Shown: positions 18,586 through 29,076, counted from the first letter of the stretch. The stretch is DNA of 64,000 nucleotides from Corynebacterium liangguodongii (GCF_003070865.1 NZ_CP026948.1:1550001-1614000); one strand, 5' to 3'. Made by a program: numbers and translations. Notes: generated by a model from the sequence alone, not told the origin.

Positions 18586-19302
18586 CTAGCCTACGGGCCG
18601 CGGGCCAAACACCCCGGTTCCGACACGCACGATGTCGGAACCGCATGCGATGGCCTCCTCGAAATCGCCCGACATCCCCGCCGAGAGCAGCATGGGGCGG
18701 CCGAGGCGCTGCCCTAAGGCGTCGGCACGCGTGCGCACCTCACGAAAGACCTCCGCGGGCACCGCGTCCAGCGGCGGGACCACCATGAGGCCGCGCAGCT
18801 CGAGGTGGGTGGCCTCCTCGACCTGCTCGGCAAGGGCGTCGAGTTCGCCAAACGGCGCGCCCCCGCGCGAGGTATCGCCGTCGGCGGAGACCTGGACGAG
18901 GCACGGTAGAATCTCGCGCTCGCGCTCGCCGCGCTCGAGCGCGAGCTCCACCCCGTGGTCGAGGCGCTCGGCGAGCCTCGCCGAGTCTAACGAGTGAACC
19001 TCGGCGGCCCAGCGGGCAACGGCGTTGGCCTTCTTCGTCTGGATCTGGCCGATCATGGCGATGGCAACATCGGCTCCCGCATCCGCCAGCGCCTCGGCCT
19101 TCCCGCGCGCCTCCTGTTCCCGATTTTCCCCCACGAGGTCGACGCCGAGCTGCCCGAGCGCGATGATGTCGTCTACCGGGTGGAACTTCGACACCGGCAC
19201 GAGGCTGACGCTGCCCGGTGCGCGCCCGGCCGCCTCTTCGGCCGCCGCGATCCGCGCTTGCACGCGTACAAGGTTGTCCTTGAGTTCATCGAACCTGCTC
19301 AT
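18586..19302 (-). CDS. PLP homeostasis protein (YggS/PLPBP)
   Basis: A 238-residue type III-fold protein that binds pyridoxal phosphate but has no known catalytic activity. The PLP lysine is in VPVSKFHP (about residue 39); GENREQEARGK and LSAGMSGDFEEAI are family hallmarks. The ATG at 19302 overlaps the pgeF stop by 4 bp, so the two are translationally coupled within the dcw cluster. Confidence 0.94.
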   Translation of the reverse strand: MSRFDELKDNLVRVQARIAAAEEAAGRAPGSVSLVPVSKFHPVDDIIALGQLGVDLVGENREQEARGKAEALADAGADVAIAMIGQIQTKKANAVARWAAEVHSLDSARLAERLDHGVELALERGEREREILPCLVQVSADGDTSRGGAPFGELDALAEQVEEATHLELRGLMVVPPLDAVPAEVFREVRTRADALGQRLGRPMLLSAGMSGDFEEAIACGSDIVRVGTGVFGPRPVG

Positions 19303-20039
19303 TGCCCCTCTCCTGTCAGCCAGATCACGCTTGCCTGACGCCCGGTGGTGCCCTCGCGGCGGTAGGAAAACAGGGACTCATCGGTGACCGTATCGCGCGG
19401 GTCGGCGTCGATATGCGTCACGCCTAAGCCCATGAGCTGCCGCACGATGCCGGCGCGGATGTCGAGCCCGAACGTTCCTGCGCGCGTGCGCGTTGTGGAT
19501 CCGGGCAAATGCGTATCGACGTCTTCCGCCATCGCTTTGGGTACCTCATAGGACTCCCCCGCCGCCGCGGGCCCAAGGAGGACCTGGATGCGCCCCGGCT
19601 GCGCGCCGAGCTGCCTCATCTGTTCGACGGTCTTGCGCACAATGCCGTTGCGGGCCCCAATCCGCCCGGCGTGGGCGGCGCCGACGACCCCAGCCGTGTG
19701 GTCGGAGAGCAACACCGGTACGCAGTCGGCGGTGAGCACGCACAACGCGAGCTCGGGCACGGTGGTCACGAGCGCGTCCGTGGCCTCGACCGGGTGGGCC
19801 TGCGGGCCGTCGACGACGGTGACGGTGTTGGTGTGCAGCTGCTCCATCCACACGAGGCGATCCTCGCCAAGGCCGATCGCGGACGCCAAGCGCGCGCGGT
19901 TGGCCGCGACGGCGGCGGGGTCGTCACCGACGTGGGCGCCGAGGTTAAACGAGTCGTAGGGCGACGCCGACGCCCCGCCCGCACGGGTGGTCACCACCAT
20001 GCGGACGGGGCGTTGAGAAGGATCGTGTGGGGTGTTCAT
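19299..20039 (-). CDS. pgeF: PgeF/LACC1-type multicopper-like hydrolase (peptidoglycan editing factor)
   Basis: A 246-residue member of the YlmD/YfiH/LACC1 family. Metal-ligand motifs are visible: EQLHTNTV, LTADCVPVLL and GAAHAGRIGAR. In this family the enzyme edits UDP-MurNAc-L-Ser in E. coli and acts on purine nucleosides in other members. Here the usual HAGW is HAGR, a mild departure near the site. It follows ftsZ by 16 bp and overlaps yggS. Confidence 0.85.
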   Translation of the reverse strand: MNTPHDPSQRPVRMVVTTRAGGASASPYDSFNLGAHVGDDPAAVAANRARLASAIGLGEDRLVWMEQLHTNTVTVVDGPQAHPVEATDALVTTVPELALCVLTADCVPVLLSDHTAGVVGAAHAGRIGARNGIVRKTVEQMRQLGAQPGRIQVLLGPAAAGESYEVPKAMAEDVDTHLPGSTTRTRAGTFGLDIRAGIVRQLMGLGVTHIDADPRDTVTDESLFSYRREGTTGRQASVIWLTGEGQ

Positions 20040-20055
20040 GCCCCCAGGCTAGCGG

Positions 20056-21330
20056 CTAGCGCAGGAAGTCGGGGACATCGACGTCGTCGGCGCGGCCCCC
20101 GCGGTAGGTCTCGCGGTAGTCGTCGCGGCGCTCCTCGCGGTCGGTGAACAGGCCGCTGCGGCGCTCCTCGTAGCGGTGGCGCGGCTCGTAGGTCTCGCGC
20201 TCTTCGCGGGGCTCGCGGGGCTGGCGGGGCTCAGTCTGGTCGGCGGGGGGCTGAGAGCGGTCGTCGAAAAGCGAGCCGCGCTGCGGCGCGGGCGTCGGGG
20301 TCTCCGCGGCCGCGTCCTGCTCGACGTTGACGGCGCGCGAGACGGTCTCGTTCTGCGGTGCGGGCGCCTCGGTGCGCGCGTTGGCGTTTTCGTCGAAGCC
20401 GGTGGCGATAATCGTCACGCGCACCTCGTCGCCGAGGTTGTCGTCGATAATCGTGCCGAAGATGATGTTGGCGTCGTCGTCGGCCTTCTCCTCGACGATG
20501 GAGGCAGCGTCGTTGACCTCCATCAGGCCCAGGTCGGAGCCGCCGGCCACCGAGATGAGCACGCCCTTCGCGCCCTCCATCGTCGCCTCGAGCAGGGGCG
20601 AGTTGATCGCCTGCTCGGTGGCGGCCATGACGCGGTTATCCCCGCGCGCGGAGCCGACACCCATGAGCGCGGAGCCGGCATCCGCCATCACCGAGCGCAC
20701 GTCGGCGAAGTCGACGTTGATCATGCCCGGGATGGTGATGAGGTTGGTGATGCCCTGGACGCCGTTGTAGAGCACCTCGTCGGCGGCGCGGAATGCCTCC
20801 ATCATGGACAGCTCGGCGTCGCCAAGCTGGAGCAAGCGGTCGTTCGGGATGACGATGACGGTATCGCAGACCTCTTTGAGGTTGGCGATGCCCTCCAGTG
20901 CCTGGCGGGTGCGGCGCTTGCCTTCGAACGAGAACGGGCGGGTGACCACGCCGATGGTCAGCGCCCCCATCTTCTTGGCAATTCCGGCGACGACCGGGGC
21001 GGCGCCGGTGCCCGTGCCGCCGCCCTCGCCCGCGGTGACAAAGACCATGTCGGAGCCCTTGAGCGATTCTTCGATCTCTTGCTTGTGATCCTCCGCGGAG
21101 GTGCGGCCGACCTCGGGGTTGGCTCCTGCCCCGAGCCCGCGGGTGGCCTCGCGGCCGATGTCGAGCTTGGTGTCGGCGTCTGTGAACAGCAGCGCCTGCG
21201 AGTCGGTGTTGACGGCGACGAACTCGACGCCCTTCAACCCTTCCTCGATCATTCGGTTCACGGCGTTGACGCCGCCTCCGCCAACTCCGACGACGCGGAT
21301 CATGGCGAGGTAATTAGCGGGAGAGGTCAT
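20056..21330 (-). CDS. ftsZ: cell division GTPase FtsZ
   Basis: A 424-residue tubulin homologue forming the Z ring. [13 protein letters not shown] (about 14-26), the tubulin signature [10 protein letters not shown] (about 104-113) and the T7-loop [11 protein letters not shown] (about 202-212) are intact. After residue 320 comes a long linker rich in Pro, Gln, Glu and Arg (about 90 residues), ending in the conserved VDVPDFLR tail that binds SepF and FtsW. ATG at 21330 gives [16 protein letters not shown] 160 bp gap with its own regulatory sites separates it from ftsQ. Confidence 0.98.
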   Translation of the reverse strand: MTSPANYLAMIRVVGVGGGGVNAVNRMIEEGLKGVEFVAVNTDSQALLFTDADTKLDIGREATRGLGAGANPEVGRTSAEDHKQEIEESLKGSDMVFVTAGEGGGTGTGAAPVVAGIAKKMGALTIGVVTRPFSFEGKRRTRQALEGIANLKEVCDTVIVIPNDRLLQLGDAELSMMEAFRAADEVLYNGVQGITNLITIPGMINVDFADVRSVMADAGSALMGVGSARGDNRVMAATEQAINSPLLEATMEGAKGVLISVAGGSDLGLMEVNDAASIVEEKADDDANIIFGTIIDDNLGDEVRVTIIATGFDENANARTEAPAPQNETVSRAVNVEQDAAAETPTPAPQRGSLFDDRSQPPADQTEPRQPREPREERETYEPRHRYEERRSGLFTDREERRDDYRETYRGGRADDVDVPDFLR

Positions 21331-21427
21331 GTGAGAAGTCTCGCCTTTCAGGTAACTCGTGCTTCATTGGGCTTACGTTGTACCCATCATGGGTGCTATT
21401 TCGCTCAATCGCGGTTTTTGGTTCGGC

Positions 21428-21457
21428 GTGTCTCGACCCTAAACCTTAACTTTAGGG
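21428..21457. promoter_or_regulatory. ftsZ: operator-like sites ahead of ftsZ
   Basis: A perfect inverted repeat CCCTAAA / TTTAGGG (21437-21443, 21451-21457, 7-base spacer) lies about 110 bp before the ftsZ start. Beside it, GACAC on the minus strand (21428-21432) matches the core of the WhiA binding motif described in actinobacteria. Together they suggest developmental or growth-phase control of ftsZ; this is inference. Confidence 0.45.
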
Positions 21458-21492
21458 TTGTGACCTGGGGTTTTACCGGCTCCCCTCGGCAC

Positions 21493-22170
21493 CTAGGGGC
21501 GCACGGCGATCTGCTGCGGGTCCGAGATGTTGAACTCGCGCCCCTCGCGGGAGAGCACGGCCTCCAGCGCGAGCGCCTTGTTCGCGTTGTCCTCGGCCGC
21601 GCCCCAGATGACGGTGCGGCCGTCGGCGAGCCGGACCACGAACATATACGGGCTCCTCGCCTCGATCTGGGTGGCGGCCTCGCGCGCCTTCCCGCTTATC
21701 GACGCCACCACGCCCACCGCATCCTCCACCACGGCGGGATCCTTCGCGGCCGCCCCAGTGATCTCCAGCGCGCCCGGCGGCGCCGGGGCGGTGACGAACT
21801 CGCGGCCCTCGGCGTTGATGAGGTGCTCCCCGTCCCCGCTTTTCGTGTAGGCCACCGCGACGTTTTCCTCCACGGCGACATCGACCGCCCGCGGCCACGA
21901 GCGCGACACGGTCACAGTTTTCACCCACGGCAGCCCCGCGACCCCCACCGCGGCGGCGTGGGTATCAACCTTGCCCATCGGAGTGCCCACAGCGATCCCG
22001 GTCGCCGCGGCGACCTCCTCGGGGGCGAGCTGCGAGGCGCCCTCGACGCGCACCTCCTGGACGGCGAAGACTTGGGTGCGCGGCAGCACTACAGCCGCCA
22101 CCGCACACAGCCCCAGCGCGACGAGCACTGCGGTGATGATCCCCCTGTGCTTCTTTAGCCTCGTGCCCAT
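21493..22170 (-). CDS. ftsQ: cell division protein FtsQ
   Basis: A 225-residue bitopic division protein. A short basic cytoplasmic tail (MGTRLKKHRG), one transmembrane helix (about 11-30), a POTRA domain (FAVQEVRVEGASQLAPEEV, about 36-105) and the FtsQ beta domain follow. It bridges FtsL/DivIC-type proteins to the ring. The start is 3 bp after the murC stop, so coupling is likely. It contains an exact 13-mer copy read as Ala-Ser-Ile-Ser with a rare ATA codon. Confidence 0.94.
   Translation of the reverse strand: MGTRLKKHRGIITAVLVALGLCAVAAVVLPRTQVFAVQEVRVEGASQLAPEEVAAATGIAVGTPMGKVDTHAAAVGVAGLPWVKTVTVSRSWPRAVDVAVEENVAVAYTKSGDGEHLINAEGREFVTAPAPPGALEITGAAAKDPAVVEDAVGVVASISGKAREAATQIEARSPYMFVVRLADGRTVIWGAAEDNANKALALEAVLSREGREFNISDPQQIAVRP
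21694..21706 (+). repeat. dispersed 13-mer copy 3
   Basis: Exact GCTTATCGACGCC on the plus strand, antisense to ftsQ, read there as GCG-TCG-ATA-AGC. Confidence 0.6.
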
Positions 22171-22173
22171 CCC

Positions 22174-23661
22174 TTAGGCCTCCGCGCCCGCGGCGAGCTC
22201 GGCGAGGATCCTCTCGCCCAGCGCGGTCACGCTGCCCGCGCCCATAGTGATGACGACATCGCCCGGGGCGCACAGCTGCGCCACGCGGCGCGGCGCGGCG
22301 TCGAAGTCGGGCTCGAAGACGGCGGTATCGTTTTCCATCTTGCTCACCAGCAGCGCCCCATCCACGCCCGCGATCGGCTCCTCGCGTGCGCCGAAGACGT
22401 CGAGCACCACGGCGGTATCGGCGAGCCCGAGCGCGGCGGCGAATTCTTCGGCGAAGGCCAGGGTGCGCGAGTAGAGGTGCGGCTGGAAGCAGACGATCAC
22501 CTTCGCGGCGTCGCCACGCTCACTCACCTTCTCGCGCGCCGCCCGCAGCACCGCCGCCACCTCGGTGGGATGGTGGGCGTAGTCGTCGTACACGCTCGCC
22601 CCCGCCTTCGGGCCCGAGGCCACCGTGCCCTTGTGCTCGAAGCGGCGCCGCACACCGCCGAAGGAGCGCAACCCCTCGCCGAGTCGCTGCGGGTCCGCCC
22701 CGGCGAGCGCGCCGGCGAGCAACGCGGCGGCGGAGTTGAGCACCATGTGCGCGCCCGGGATGCTCAGCGCATAGCTCACCCGCTGCCGCGCCCCGTCGAG
22801 GCAGAGATCCACCACGATGTCCTCGGCCTGGCCGGCCTGGTTAGGTGCGATGGTGGCCGCGGCGGGGATCGCGGGGTGGGCCGCAGCGCCGGCCGGCGTG
22901 CCGTAGCCGAGGACGTGGACGCCCCGTGCGGCGGCGCGCTCACCGCAGGCGGCCGCGTGGTCATCATCGAGGCAGACCACGAGGTGGCCGCCGGGGGTAA
23001 TCGTGTCCGCGAAGTCGTCGAAGACCCGGTAGTACGCCTCGGGGGTGCCGAAGTAGTCGAGGTGGTCCGGCTCGATGTTGGTGATCACCGCGATATCGGG
23101 GGCGTAGCGCAGCAAGGACGCATCGGATTCGTCGGCCTCGGCAACAAAGGCGTCGCTCGCGCCGTGGTGTGCGTTCGTGCCGCCGTGGGTGAGCTGGCCG
23201 CCGATGGCGTAGGAGGGATCCCAGCCCGCGGCCTGCAACGCGACGACGGTCATCGACGTCGTCGAGGTCTTGCCGTGCGTGCCGGCGAGCAGAATCTGGG
23301 TCTTGCCCTCCATGAGCTCGGCAAGCAGGTCGGAGCGGCGCAGCACCGGGATGCCCAGCTCGGCGGCGCGGGCGAGCTCGGGATTGTCCTTGGGGATGGC
23401 CGCGAAGCTCGTCACCACTGCCGTGGGGTGCTGCCCGCCGAGTAACAGGTTGGCCGCGTCGTGCCCGATGGCGATCCGCGCGCCCTGGGCGCGCAGCGCC
23501 TCCACCACGGCGGAGTCTTTCACATCGGAGCCGGTGACCACCGCCCCCCGGCTGCACAAAATGTGTGCCAGGCCCGACATGCCCGCCCCGCCGATGCCCA
23601 CAAGGTGGACACGGGAGTAATCGGGGCGGTCCGTTGTGGCGGGGGCGGTGCAAAGGTCCAT
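22174..23661 (-). CDS. murC: UDP-N-acetylmuramate--L-alanine ligase
   Basis: A 495-residue Mur ligase adding L-Ala to UDP-MurNAc. The N-terminal Rossmann motif GIGGAGMSG (about 22-30), the ATP P-loop [10 protein letters not shown] (about 129-138) and [10 protein letters not shown] (about 365) are all present. ATG at 23661 has AAGGAAGG five bases upstream. It follows murG by about 130 bp and precedes ftsQ within the dcw cluster. Confidence 0.97.
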   Translation of the reverse strand: MDLCTAPATTDRPDYSRVHLVGIGGAGMSGLAHILCSRGAVVTGSDVKDSAVVEALRAQGARIAIGHDAANLLLGGQHPTAVVTSFAAIPKDNPELARAAELGIPVLRRSDLLAELMEGKTQILLAGTHGKTSTTSMTVVALQAAGWDPSYAIGGQLTHGGTNAHHGASDAFVAEADESDASLLRYAPDIAVITNIEPDHLDYFGTPEAYYRVFDDFADTITPGGHLVVCLDDDHAAACGERAAARGVHVLGYGTPAGAAAHPAIPAAATIAPNQAGQAEDIVVDLCLDGARQRVSYALSIPGAHMVLNSAAALLAGALAGADPQRLGEGLRSFGGVRRRFEHKGTVASGPKAGASVYDDYAHHPTEVAAVLRAAREKVSERGDAAKVIVCFQPHLYSRTLAFAEEFAAALGLADTAVVLDVFGAREEPIAGVDGALLVSKMENDTAVFEPDFDAAPRRVAQLCAPGDVVITMGAGSVTALGERILAELAAGAEA

Positions 23662-23721
23662 GGCGCCTTCCTTATACGTGCGTTCGGTGGGGGTATACAT
23701 GTGGGGGCCTGCGCGTCGGCG

Positions 23722-24795
23722 CTACAGTGCCGCCGCTACGCGGGAGGCCAGCTCGCGGGAAACATCGCCCGCGCCGGAGACGTCGAGGGCGGCGCGCATC
23801 TCGTCGAGCCTGCCGGGGGTGGCAAGGATCGCGTCGAGCTCCTCGACGAGGCGGCCAGGGGTGAGCTCGGCGTCGTCGATACGCACCGCCGCACCCGCCT
23901 CGACGAGGTGGGCGCAGTTGAGCCCCTGTTCGCCGTTGCCGTGCGGCAGGGGGACGTAGATCGCGGGCAGCCCGGCGGCGGAGTTCTCCGCCACCGTCAT
24001 CGCCCCGGAGCGGCACACGACGACATCGGCTACGGCGAGCGCGGCCTCCATCTCGTCGATGTAGGGCACCGCGGTGTAGCGCTCGTGCGGCGCGGGCGCG
24101 TCGTTCTTGCGGCCGTAGGCGTGGAGCACCTGCCAGCCGCGCGAGGCGAGCTCGCTTATCGACGCCCCAACGGCCGCATTAATGCTCGCCGCGCCCTGCG
24201 AGCCCCCAGTGATGAGGATCGTGGGGCAATTCGGGTCGAGCCCCCACATCTTGTAGCCGTGCGCGGCCTTCGACCCGTCCGGGTCGCGGCCGACGCCGGG
24301 GCGCACGGGGATGCCAAGGACCTCCCCCGCCATGCCGGAGCCGGCCACCGCGTTAAAACCGGTGCCGCCCAGCCACACGCCGAGCTTGTTGGCCAGGCCC
24401 GCGAGAGCGTTGGTCTCGAGGACGAAAAACGGGATGCGCAGGGAGGCCGCGGCGAGGTAGGCCGAGGCGGCGACGTAGCCGCCGGTGCCGAAGACGGCCC
24501 CGGCGTGGGTCTGCTTGAGCGCCGCGCGTGTTTGGCTCACCGAGCGCGCGAGCTTGAGAGGCACGCCGGGCAAAAGCCACGGCTTGCCGCGCGGGATCGG
24601 GACCGGGTCGATGAGGCGCAGCGGGAAGCCCCGCGCGGGCACGATCGCCGTTTCGAGTCCCTTTTCCGTTCCCAGCGCCGCGACCTCGACGCCGAACTCG
24701 TCGCGCAGCACCTCCCCTACCGCGAGGGCGGGTTCGATATGCCCCGCCGTACCGCCGCCGGCGAGCACGACGCAGCGTGTTGTGTGGTTGACCAT
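23722..24795 (-). CDS. murG: UDP-GlcNAc:lipid I GlcNAc transferase
   Basis: A 357-residue GT-B glycosyltransferase (family 28) that makes lipid II at the inner membrane face. LAGGGTAGHIEPALA near the N terminus and GGSQGAASINAAVG (about 195) are hallmark glycine-rich loops; the UDP-GlcNAc site reads CRSGAMTVAENSAAGLPAIYVPLPHGNGEQ. Three in-frame GTG codons (24807, 24804, 24801) precede the ATG at 24795; GAAGGGA upstream fits GTG 24801 or the ATG, so the start is uncertain by four codons. An exact 13-mer copy lies in it. Confidence 0.95.
   Translation of the reverse strand: MVNHTTRCVVLAGGGTAGHIEPALAVGEVLRDEFGVEVAALGTEKGLETAIVPARGFPLRLIDPVPIPRGKPWLLPGVPLKLARSVSQTRAALKQTHAGAVFGTGGYVAASAYLAAASLRIPFFVLETNALAGLANKLGVWLGGTGFNAVAGSGMAGEVLGIPVRPGVGRDPDGSKAAHGYKMWGLDPNCPTILITGGSQGAASINAAVGASISELASRGWQVLHAYGRKNDAPAPHERYTAVPYIDEMEAALAVADVVVCRSGAMTVAENSAAGLPAIYVPLPHGNGEQGLNCAHLVEAGAAVRIDDAELTPGRLVEELDAILATPGRLDEMRAALDVSGAGDVSRELASRVAAAL
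24154..24166 (+). repeat. dispersed 13-mer copy 4
   Basis: Exact copy, antisense to murG, read as GCG-TCG-ATA-AGC (Ala-Ser-Ile-Ser). Confidence 0.6.
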
Positions 24796-24813
24796 CGACA
24801 CCACCACTCCCTT

Positions 24814-26328
24814 CTAGCTCACGCGCCGGTCGGAGCGCCAACCGCGATCACGACCCACATCGTAGCGCGCGGGGGCGGGGCGCCTGGAACCGCCGGGCAC
24901 CGGTGCGGGGGCGGGCCGGGCGGTAACGGGGGTGCCAAAGCGCTGCCCGCGCCCGGTGGCCCGGCCCTGCTGGCCGGGGTGCTCGGGGGCCGCGGCGCGC
25001 CCGCGCACCTGGCGCGGGGCCTTCGGCTCGCCGATGCCGAACAGGCAGTCGAAGGCGGGGCGCCCGTAGTTCTGCATCGCGGAGACGGCGTCGGGTTCGT
25101 GGCGGGCCACGGAGGCGAGGATCCCCATCGCGCCCAGGGTGATCACGGCCGAGGTGCCGCCCGCCGAGAGCATCGGCAGCTGGATGCCGGTGACCGGCAA
25201 CAGCCCGAGCACGTAGGCGATGTTGATAAAGGCCTGGGAGACCACCCCGGCCGTGAGCGCCGCGGCGAGCAGGGCCTGGAACTGGTTGCGCGCGCGTCGC
25301 GCGGTGCGCAGGCCGAAGAAGGCCAGCAGCCCGAAGAGAGCGATGACGAGCGCGCCGCCCCACAGGCCGAGCTCTTCGCCGATGACGGCGAAGATGAAGT
25401 CGTTGCGGGCCTCCGGAAGGTAGAACCACTTAGCGCGGGACTGTCCGAGCCCGACGCCGAAGAAGGAGCCGTCGGCAAGCGAAAGGAAGCCCTGGTGGGA
25501 TTGGAAGGCGATGCCGCGCGTGTCGTCGAAGTTGCCGAACAGCGCGTCGAAGTAGACGTGGAAGCGGTTCGAGCGGTAGCCGCCGGAGAGGAAGATCAGC
25601 AGCATGCCGAAGGCCGCCGCCACGCAGGCCGCGGCGATTACCCGCCACGAGATCCCCGCGAAGATGAGGATAAAGCCCACGACGATGGCGAAAGACACGG
25701 CCATGCCGTAGTCCCCCTGCAGGCCGATAAGTCCCACGCAGACGGTGGCCACGGCGACGAACGGGGCGAAGCCGTTATCGAGGCGCGACGGGCGGGTGTG
25801 GTCCTTGTTCGCGAGAATCGCCGCGCCCCAGATCGCAATGGCGACGCGGGCAAACTCGGAGGGCTGCAGGCTCAGCGGGCCCAAGACCAGCCAGGACTGC
25901 GAACCGACCTCCTCCCGGCCCGTGCCGGCGGGGGTGAGCACGAGCACGAGGAGGAAGATCGCGACACCCATGATGACGTGGGAGAGCCGGCGCAGGCGAT
26001 CCGGGCTGGTCTTGAGCATGACCCACATGGCGCCTAAGCCGCCGGCGACCATGACCGTCTGCCGGATCGCCTGGGCCCAGACGGAGGAGGAGGAGGCAAA
26101 CGAGTAGGCCATCGAGGAGCTCAGCACCATGACGACACCGAGGCCGGCGAGGACGAGCACGACGGTGCGGATCATGGTGTAGTCCGCCAGCGGCCGGGTA
26201 CGCAGCGCCGCCTCGAAGCGGAGTATCGCTTTGGCCAGCCCGGAGGGTTGCCCGGGCGCCCCGCTCGTGGCCCGCCCGCTCGCGGCCCGCGCGGCCTGCC
26301 CCCGCGGCACTGGTCGAGTCGCTGTCAT
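24814..26328 (-). CDS. ftsW: septal peptidoglycan glycosyltransferase FtsW (SEDS)
   Basis: A 504-residue SEDS polymerase of the division septum that works with FtsI. About ten transmembrane helices lie between residues 50 and 430. Recognisable segments are LGPLSLQPSEFAR, GDYGMAVSF, QSHQGFLSLADGSFFGVGLGQS, FIFAVIGEELG and PVTGIQLPMLSAGGTS. Long cytoplasmic N- and C-terminal tails are rich in Arg, Pro and Gly. Start at 26328 (MTATRPVPRG). It lies 174 bp downstream of murD, so a secondary promoter there is possible. Confidence 0.95.
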   Translation of the reverse strand: MTATRPVPRGQAARAASGRATSGAPGQPSGLAKAILRFEAALRTRPLADYTMIRTVVLVLAGLGVVMVLSSSMAYSFASSSSVWAQAIRQTVMVAGGLGAMWVMLKTSPDRLRRLSHVIMGVAIFLLVLVLTPAGTGREEVGSQSWLVLGPLSLQPSEFARVAIAIWGAAILANKDHTRPSRLDNGFAPFVAVATVCVGLIGLQGDYGMAVSFAIVVGFILIFAGISWRVIAAACVAAAFGMLLIFLSGGYRSNRFHVYFDALFGNFDDTRGIAFQSHQGFLSLADGSFFGVGLGQSRAKWFYLPEARNDFIFAVIGEELGLWGGALVIALFGLLAFFGLRTARRARNQFQALLAAALTAGVVSQAFINIAYVLGLLPVTGIQLPMLSAGGTSAVITLGAMGILASVARHEPDAVSAMQNYGRPAFDCLFGIGEPKAPRQVRGRAAAPEHPGQQGRATGRGQRFGTPVTARPAPAPVPGGSRRPAPARYDVGRDRGWRSDRRVS

Positions 26329-26501
26329 GAATGCTGCCCCTTCGCCTTGGCTACCTTGCTTTTCTCCGCTTGTCTCCGGTCGCCGCCGGCGCCAGATTCA
26401 CTACAGTCACAATAGCCTCACTCCCCCCGTGTGCGCCTGTAGCAACACGGGCCACACTGGGGATTGTCACGAAACAGTCAGGCAGGCCCCCACCTCGGCC
26501 G

Positions 26502-27965
26502 CTACGTGCAGTATTTCACCGCAGCGGCGGCAAAAGCGTCCCCACGCGCCGCCATGCCCGTAAACATATCCAGGCTCGCCGCCGCCGGGGCAAGGATCAC
26601 GGTATCGCCCGGCAGCGCCCGGGCAGCGGCGAACGCGACGCAACTCTCCATCGCCTCGCGCGGATCGGTCGCGTCGGTGGTAAACACCTCCACCCCGGGC
26701 GCGTGCCGTCGCAGCGCCTCCTGGAACGCCTGCCGGTCCGCCCCCAGCAGCGCCACCGCGCGGAACTTCGCGGCGTGATCGGCCACCAGCTGGTCGATCT
26801 CTGCCCCCTTGAGCTGGCCGCCGGCGACCCAGATGACGGAGCGCTCGCCCCCCGCTGCTGCCCCGCCGGCGAGCGCGACGTTCGCCGCGTGCGGGTTGGT
26901 TGCCTTGGAGTTATCCACCCACTCCACCCCGCGCCCGCGGTGCACCACCGCGCCGCGGTGCCCGCCGACCCGGTAGCGCTCCAGGCCCGCTTGGATGTGG
27001 CGCGGGGCCACCCCCTGCGTCACCGCGACGGCGGCGGCCGCCAGGGCATCGAGCACCCCGGCCACGCCCTGCGGCTCGATCCCCGCCGCGCTGGCCACGT
27101 CGACGTCCACGCCGCCTCGCCGCCAGAGAATCCGGCCGTCAACCACGCCGACCTGCCCCTCGGCGGGGCGCGCCAGCGTAAAGCCCACGATGTCGTCTCT
27201 CCCGGTGAGCCCCACGAGGCGGGCGACGTCCGGGTCGTCTACCCCCGCCACCGCGACGACCGATTCAAGCACCTTTGCCTTTGCCTCCGCGTAGGCCTCG
27301 AAGGATCCGTGCCAGTCGATGTGGTCCTCGGCGAGGTTGAGCAGCACGCCGGCATCCGCGCGCAGCTTCGAGGACCAGTGCAGCTGGAAGCTGGAGAGCT
27401 CGGCGACGAGGACGTCGACACGCTCGCGCGCCACCAACGCCTCTCCGATGGCAACCCCGATGTTTCCGCACGCCATCGCCCGCAGGCCCGTCTCCGCGCC
27501 CGCGCACGACATGATCGACGCCAGCATTCCCGTCGTCGTTGTCTTGCCGTTGGTCCCAGTGACCACGAGCCAGCGCCGCGGGGCGCCGAACACTCCGGCG
27601 CGGTCAAGGCGGTAGCACGCCTCGACATCACCAAGCACCTCAACCCCCGCCAGCGCCGCCTCCACGAGCAGCGGCGAATCCGGCCGCCAGCCCGGGGAGG
27701 TGACCACCGCGGAAAACTCGCCGAGGCGCCCGGCCGCATCCGCAGTCGAGAGCGCCTCGACGCCGAAGCGCTGGGCGGCCTGCCCGCGCCGCTCGGCGCT
27801 GTCGTCCGCCACCGCGCTGCGCACCCCTGCGGCGCGCAGCAGCTCCAACGCGCCGAGCCCGGAGACCCCGGCACCGGCGACAAGCACTGTGCCTTCGAAC
27901 TCGGCGCCTCCTAACGCAGCGCCCACGCCCGCGCCCTGCGCACCGGCATTGTTGCCCTGGGTCAT
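26502..27965 (-). CDS. murD: UDP-MurNAc-L-alanine--D-glutamate ligase
   Basis: A 487-residue Mur ligase adding D-Glu. [15 protein letters not shown] is the N-terminal nucleotide fold; [14 protein letters not shown] (about 165) is the P-loop; NPHAANVAL and [10 protein letters not shown] are conserved substrate contacts. The ATG at 27965 overlaps the mraY stop as ATGA, giving a 4 bp overlap and probable coupling. A 25-residue Gly/Ala-rich N-terminal lead precedes the fold. Confidence 0.96.
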   Translation of the reverse strand: MTQGNNAGAQGAGVGAALGGAEFEGTVLVAGAGVSGLGALELLRAAGVRSAVADDSAERRGQAAQRFGVEALSTADAAGRLGEFSAVVTSPGWRPDSPLLVEAALAGVEVLGDVEACYRLDRAGVFGAPRRWLVVTGTNGKTTTTGMLASIMSCAGAETGLRAMACGNIGVAIGEALVARERVDVLVAELSSFQLHWSSKLRADAGVLLNLAEDHIDWHGSFEAYAEAKAKVLESVVAVAGVDDPDVARLVGLTGRDDIVGFTLARPAEGQVGVVDGRILWRRGGVDVDVASAAGIEPQGVAGVLDALAAAAVAVTQGVAPRHIQAGLERYRVGGHRGAVVHRGRGVEWVDNSKATNPHAANVALAGGAAAGGERSVIWVAGGQLKGAEIDQLVADHAAKFRAVALLGADRQAFQEALRRHAPGVEVFTTDATDPREAMESCVAFAAARALPGDTVILAPAAASLDMFTGMAARGDAFAAAAVKYCT

Positions 27966-29071
27966 GACAGCGTCGCCCCCACCTTGGTCAACCACTCCCC
28001 GTAGAACAGCGCAAACCCGGTCGCCGCAGACATCGCCGTGAGCAACCAGAAGCGGATGACCACGGTCGTCTCCGCCCAGCCACCGTTTTCGAAGTGGTGG
28101 TGGAACGGAGCCATGCGGAAGACCCGCTTGCCCGTGGTCTTAAACGAGACGACCTGGATGACCACAGAGGCCGCCTCGATGACGAAGAGCGCACCGATGA
28201 TGACCATCAAAAGCTCCGTCTTCGAGGTCACCGACAACCCGGCTACGAGCCCGCCGAGGGCGAGCGAGCCGGTATCGCCCATGAAGATCTTCGCCGGGGC
28301 GGCGTTCCACCACAAAAAGCCCACGCACGCCCCGAAGCCCGCCGCCGCGAGCACCGCGAGGTCCAGTGGGTCGCGCACGTCGTAGCACCCTGGCCCGGGT
28401 GCGGCGGCGCACGAGTTGCGGAACTGCCAGAACGTAATGCCCGTGTAGGCGGCCATCACCAGCGCGGTCGTGCCTGCCGCGAGCCCATCGAGGCCGTCGG
28501 TAAGGTTCACCGCGTTCGACCACGCCGCGAGCAGAAAGTAGATGAACACGAGGAACATCGCCACCCCGATGAACCCGCCGACCACGGCGAAGTCGATGGT
28601 GGGAAGGTCGCGCACGAAGCTCAGGTTCGTCGAGGCCGGGGTGAGCCCGGCCTCGTCGGGAAACTGCAGCACCAAGATGCCGAAGGCGAGGGCGATGACG
28701 AGCTGGGAGATAAGCTTGCCGGACTCGCTAAGCCCGAGGTTGCGCCGCATAAACAGCTTGATGCCGTCGTCGGCGAAGCCCACGGCTCCCAGCGCGAGTG
28801 TCAGCCCCAGCACGATGAGCCCGGAGGCGCTAAAGACGCGGTGGCCGGTGCTCAGCGAGAACACCCCCGAGGCGACATAGCCCGCGACGATGCCCGCGAT
28901 AATCGCGATGCCGCCCATAGTCGGCGTCCCGCGCTTGCGCGCATGCGACTTCGGGCCGTCTTCCCGGATCTCCTGGCCCATTTCCCGCCGGTTGAAATAC
29001 CGGATGAGCACGGGGGTGGTGAAGATGGCGACGAGGAAGGACACCGCGCCCGCGATAAAGATCTGAACCAT
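27962..29071 (-). CDS. mraY: phospho-MurNAc-pentapeptide transferase (lipid I synthase)
   Basis: A 369-residue, ten-helix membrane enzyme transferring phospho-MurNAc-pentapeptide to undecaprenyl phosphate. The catalytic acidic motifs are visible: FADDGIK (about residue 102), [10 protein letters not shown] (about 190) and [10 protein letters not shown] (about 265). The C-terminal APFHHHFE histidine loop is intact. The start at 29071 is 5 bp after the murF stop. Confidence 0.97.
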   Translation of the reverse strand: MVQIFIAGAVSFLVAIFTTPVLIRYFNRREMGQEIREDGPKSHARKRGTPTMGGIAIIAGIVAGYVASGVFSLSTGHRVFSASGLIVLGLTLALGAVGFADDGIKLFMRRNLGLSESGKLISQLVIALAFGILVLQFPDEAGLTPASTNLSFVRDLPTIDFAVVGGFIGVAMFLVFIYFLLAAWSNAVNLTDGLDGLAAGTTALVMAAYTGITFWQFRNSCAAAPGPGCYDVRDPLDLAVLAAAGFGACVGFLWWNAAPAKIFMGDTGSLALGGLVAGLSVTSKTELLMVIIGALFVIEAASVVIQVVSFKTTGKRVFRMAPFHHHFENGGWAETTVVIRFWLLTAMSAATGFALFYGEWLTKVGATLS

Positions 29072-29076
29072 GGTCT

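Noticed and set aside
19404-19416. One-mismatch 13-mer variants as additional members
   Set aside because: Variants such as GGCGTCGATACGC (3064, 61495 and reverse at 5467) may arise from normal codon use in this composition, so I counted only exact copies as evidence.
21437-21457. TTTAGGG as a telomere-like repeat
   Set aside because: Only one inverted pair, no tandem array, and the chromosome of this group is circular.
20176-22158. 660-codon open frame antisense to ftsZ and ftsQ
   Set aside because: Same GC effect. It spans two complete known genes and the regulatory gap between them.
23461-26037. 858-codon open frame antisense to murC, murG and ftsW
   Set aside because: It crosses three genes and two gene junctions; composition is that of a shadow frame.
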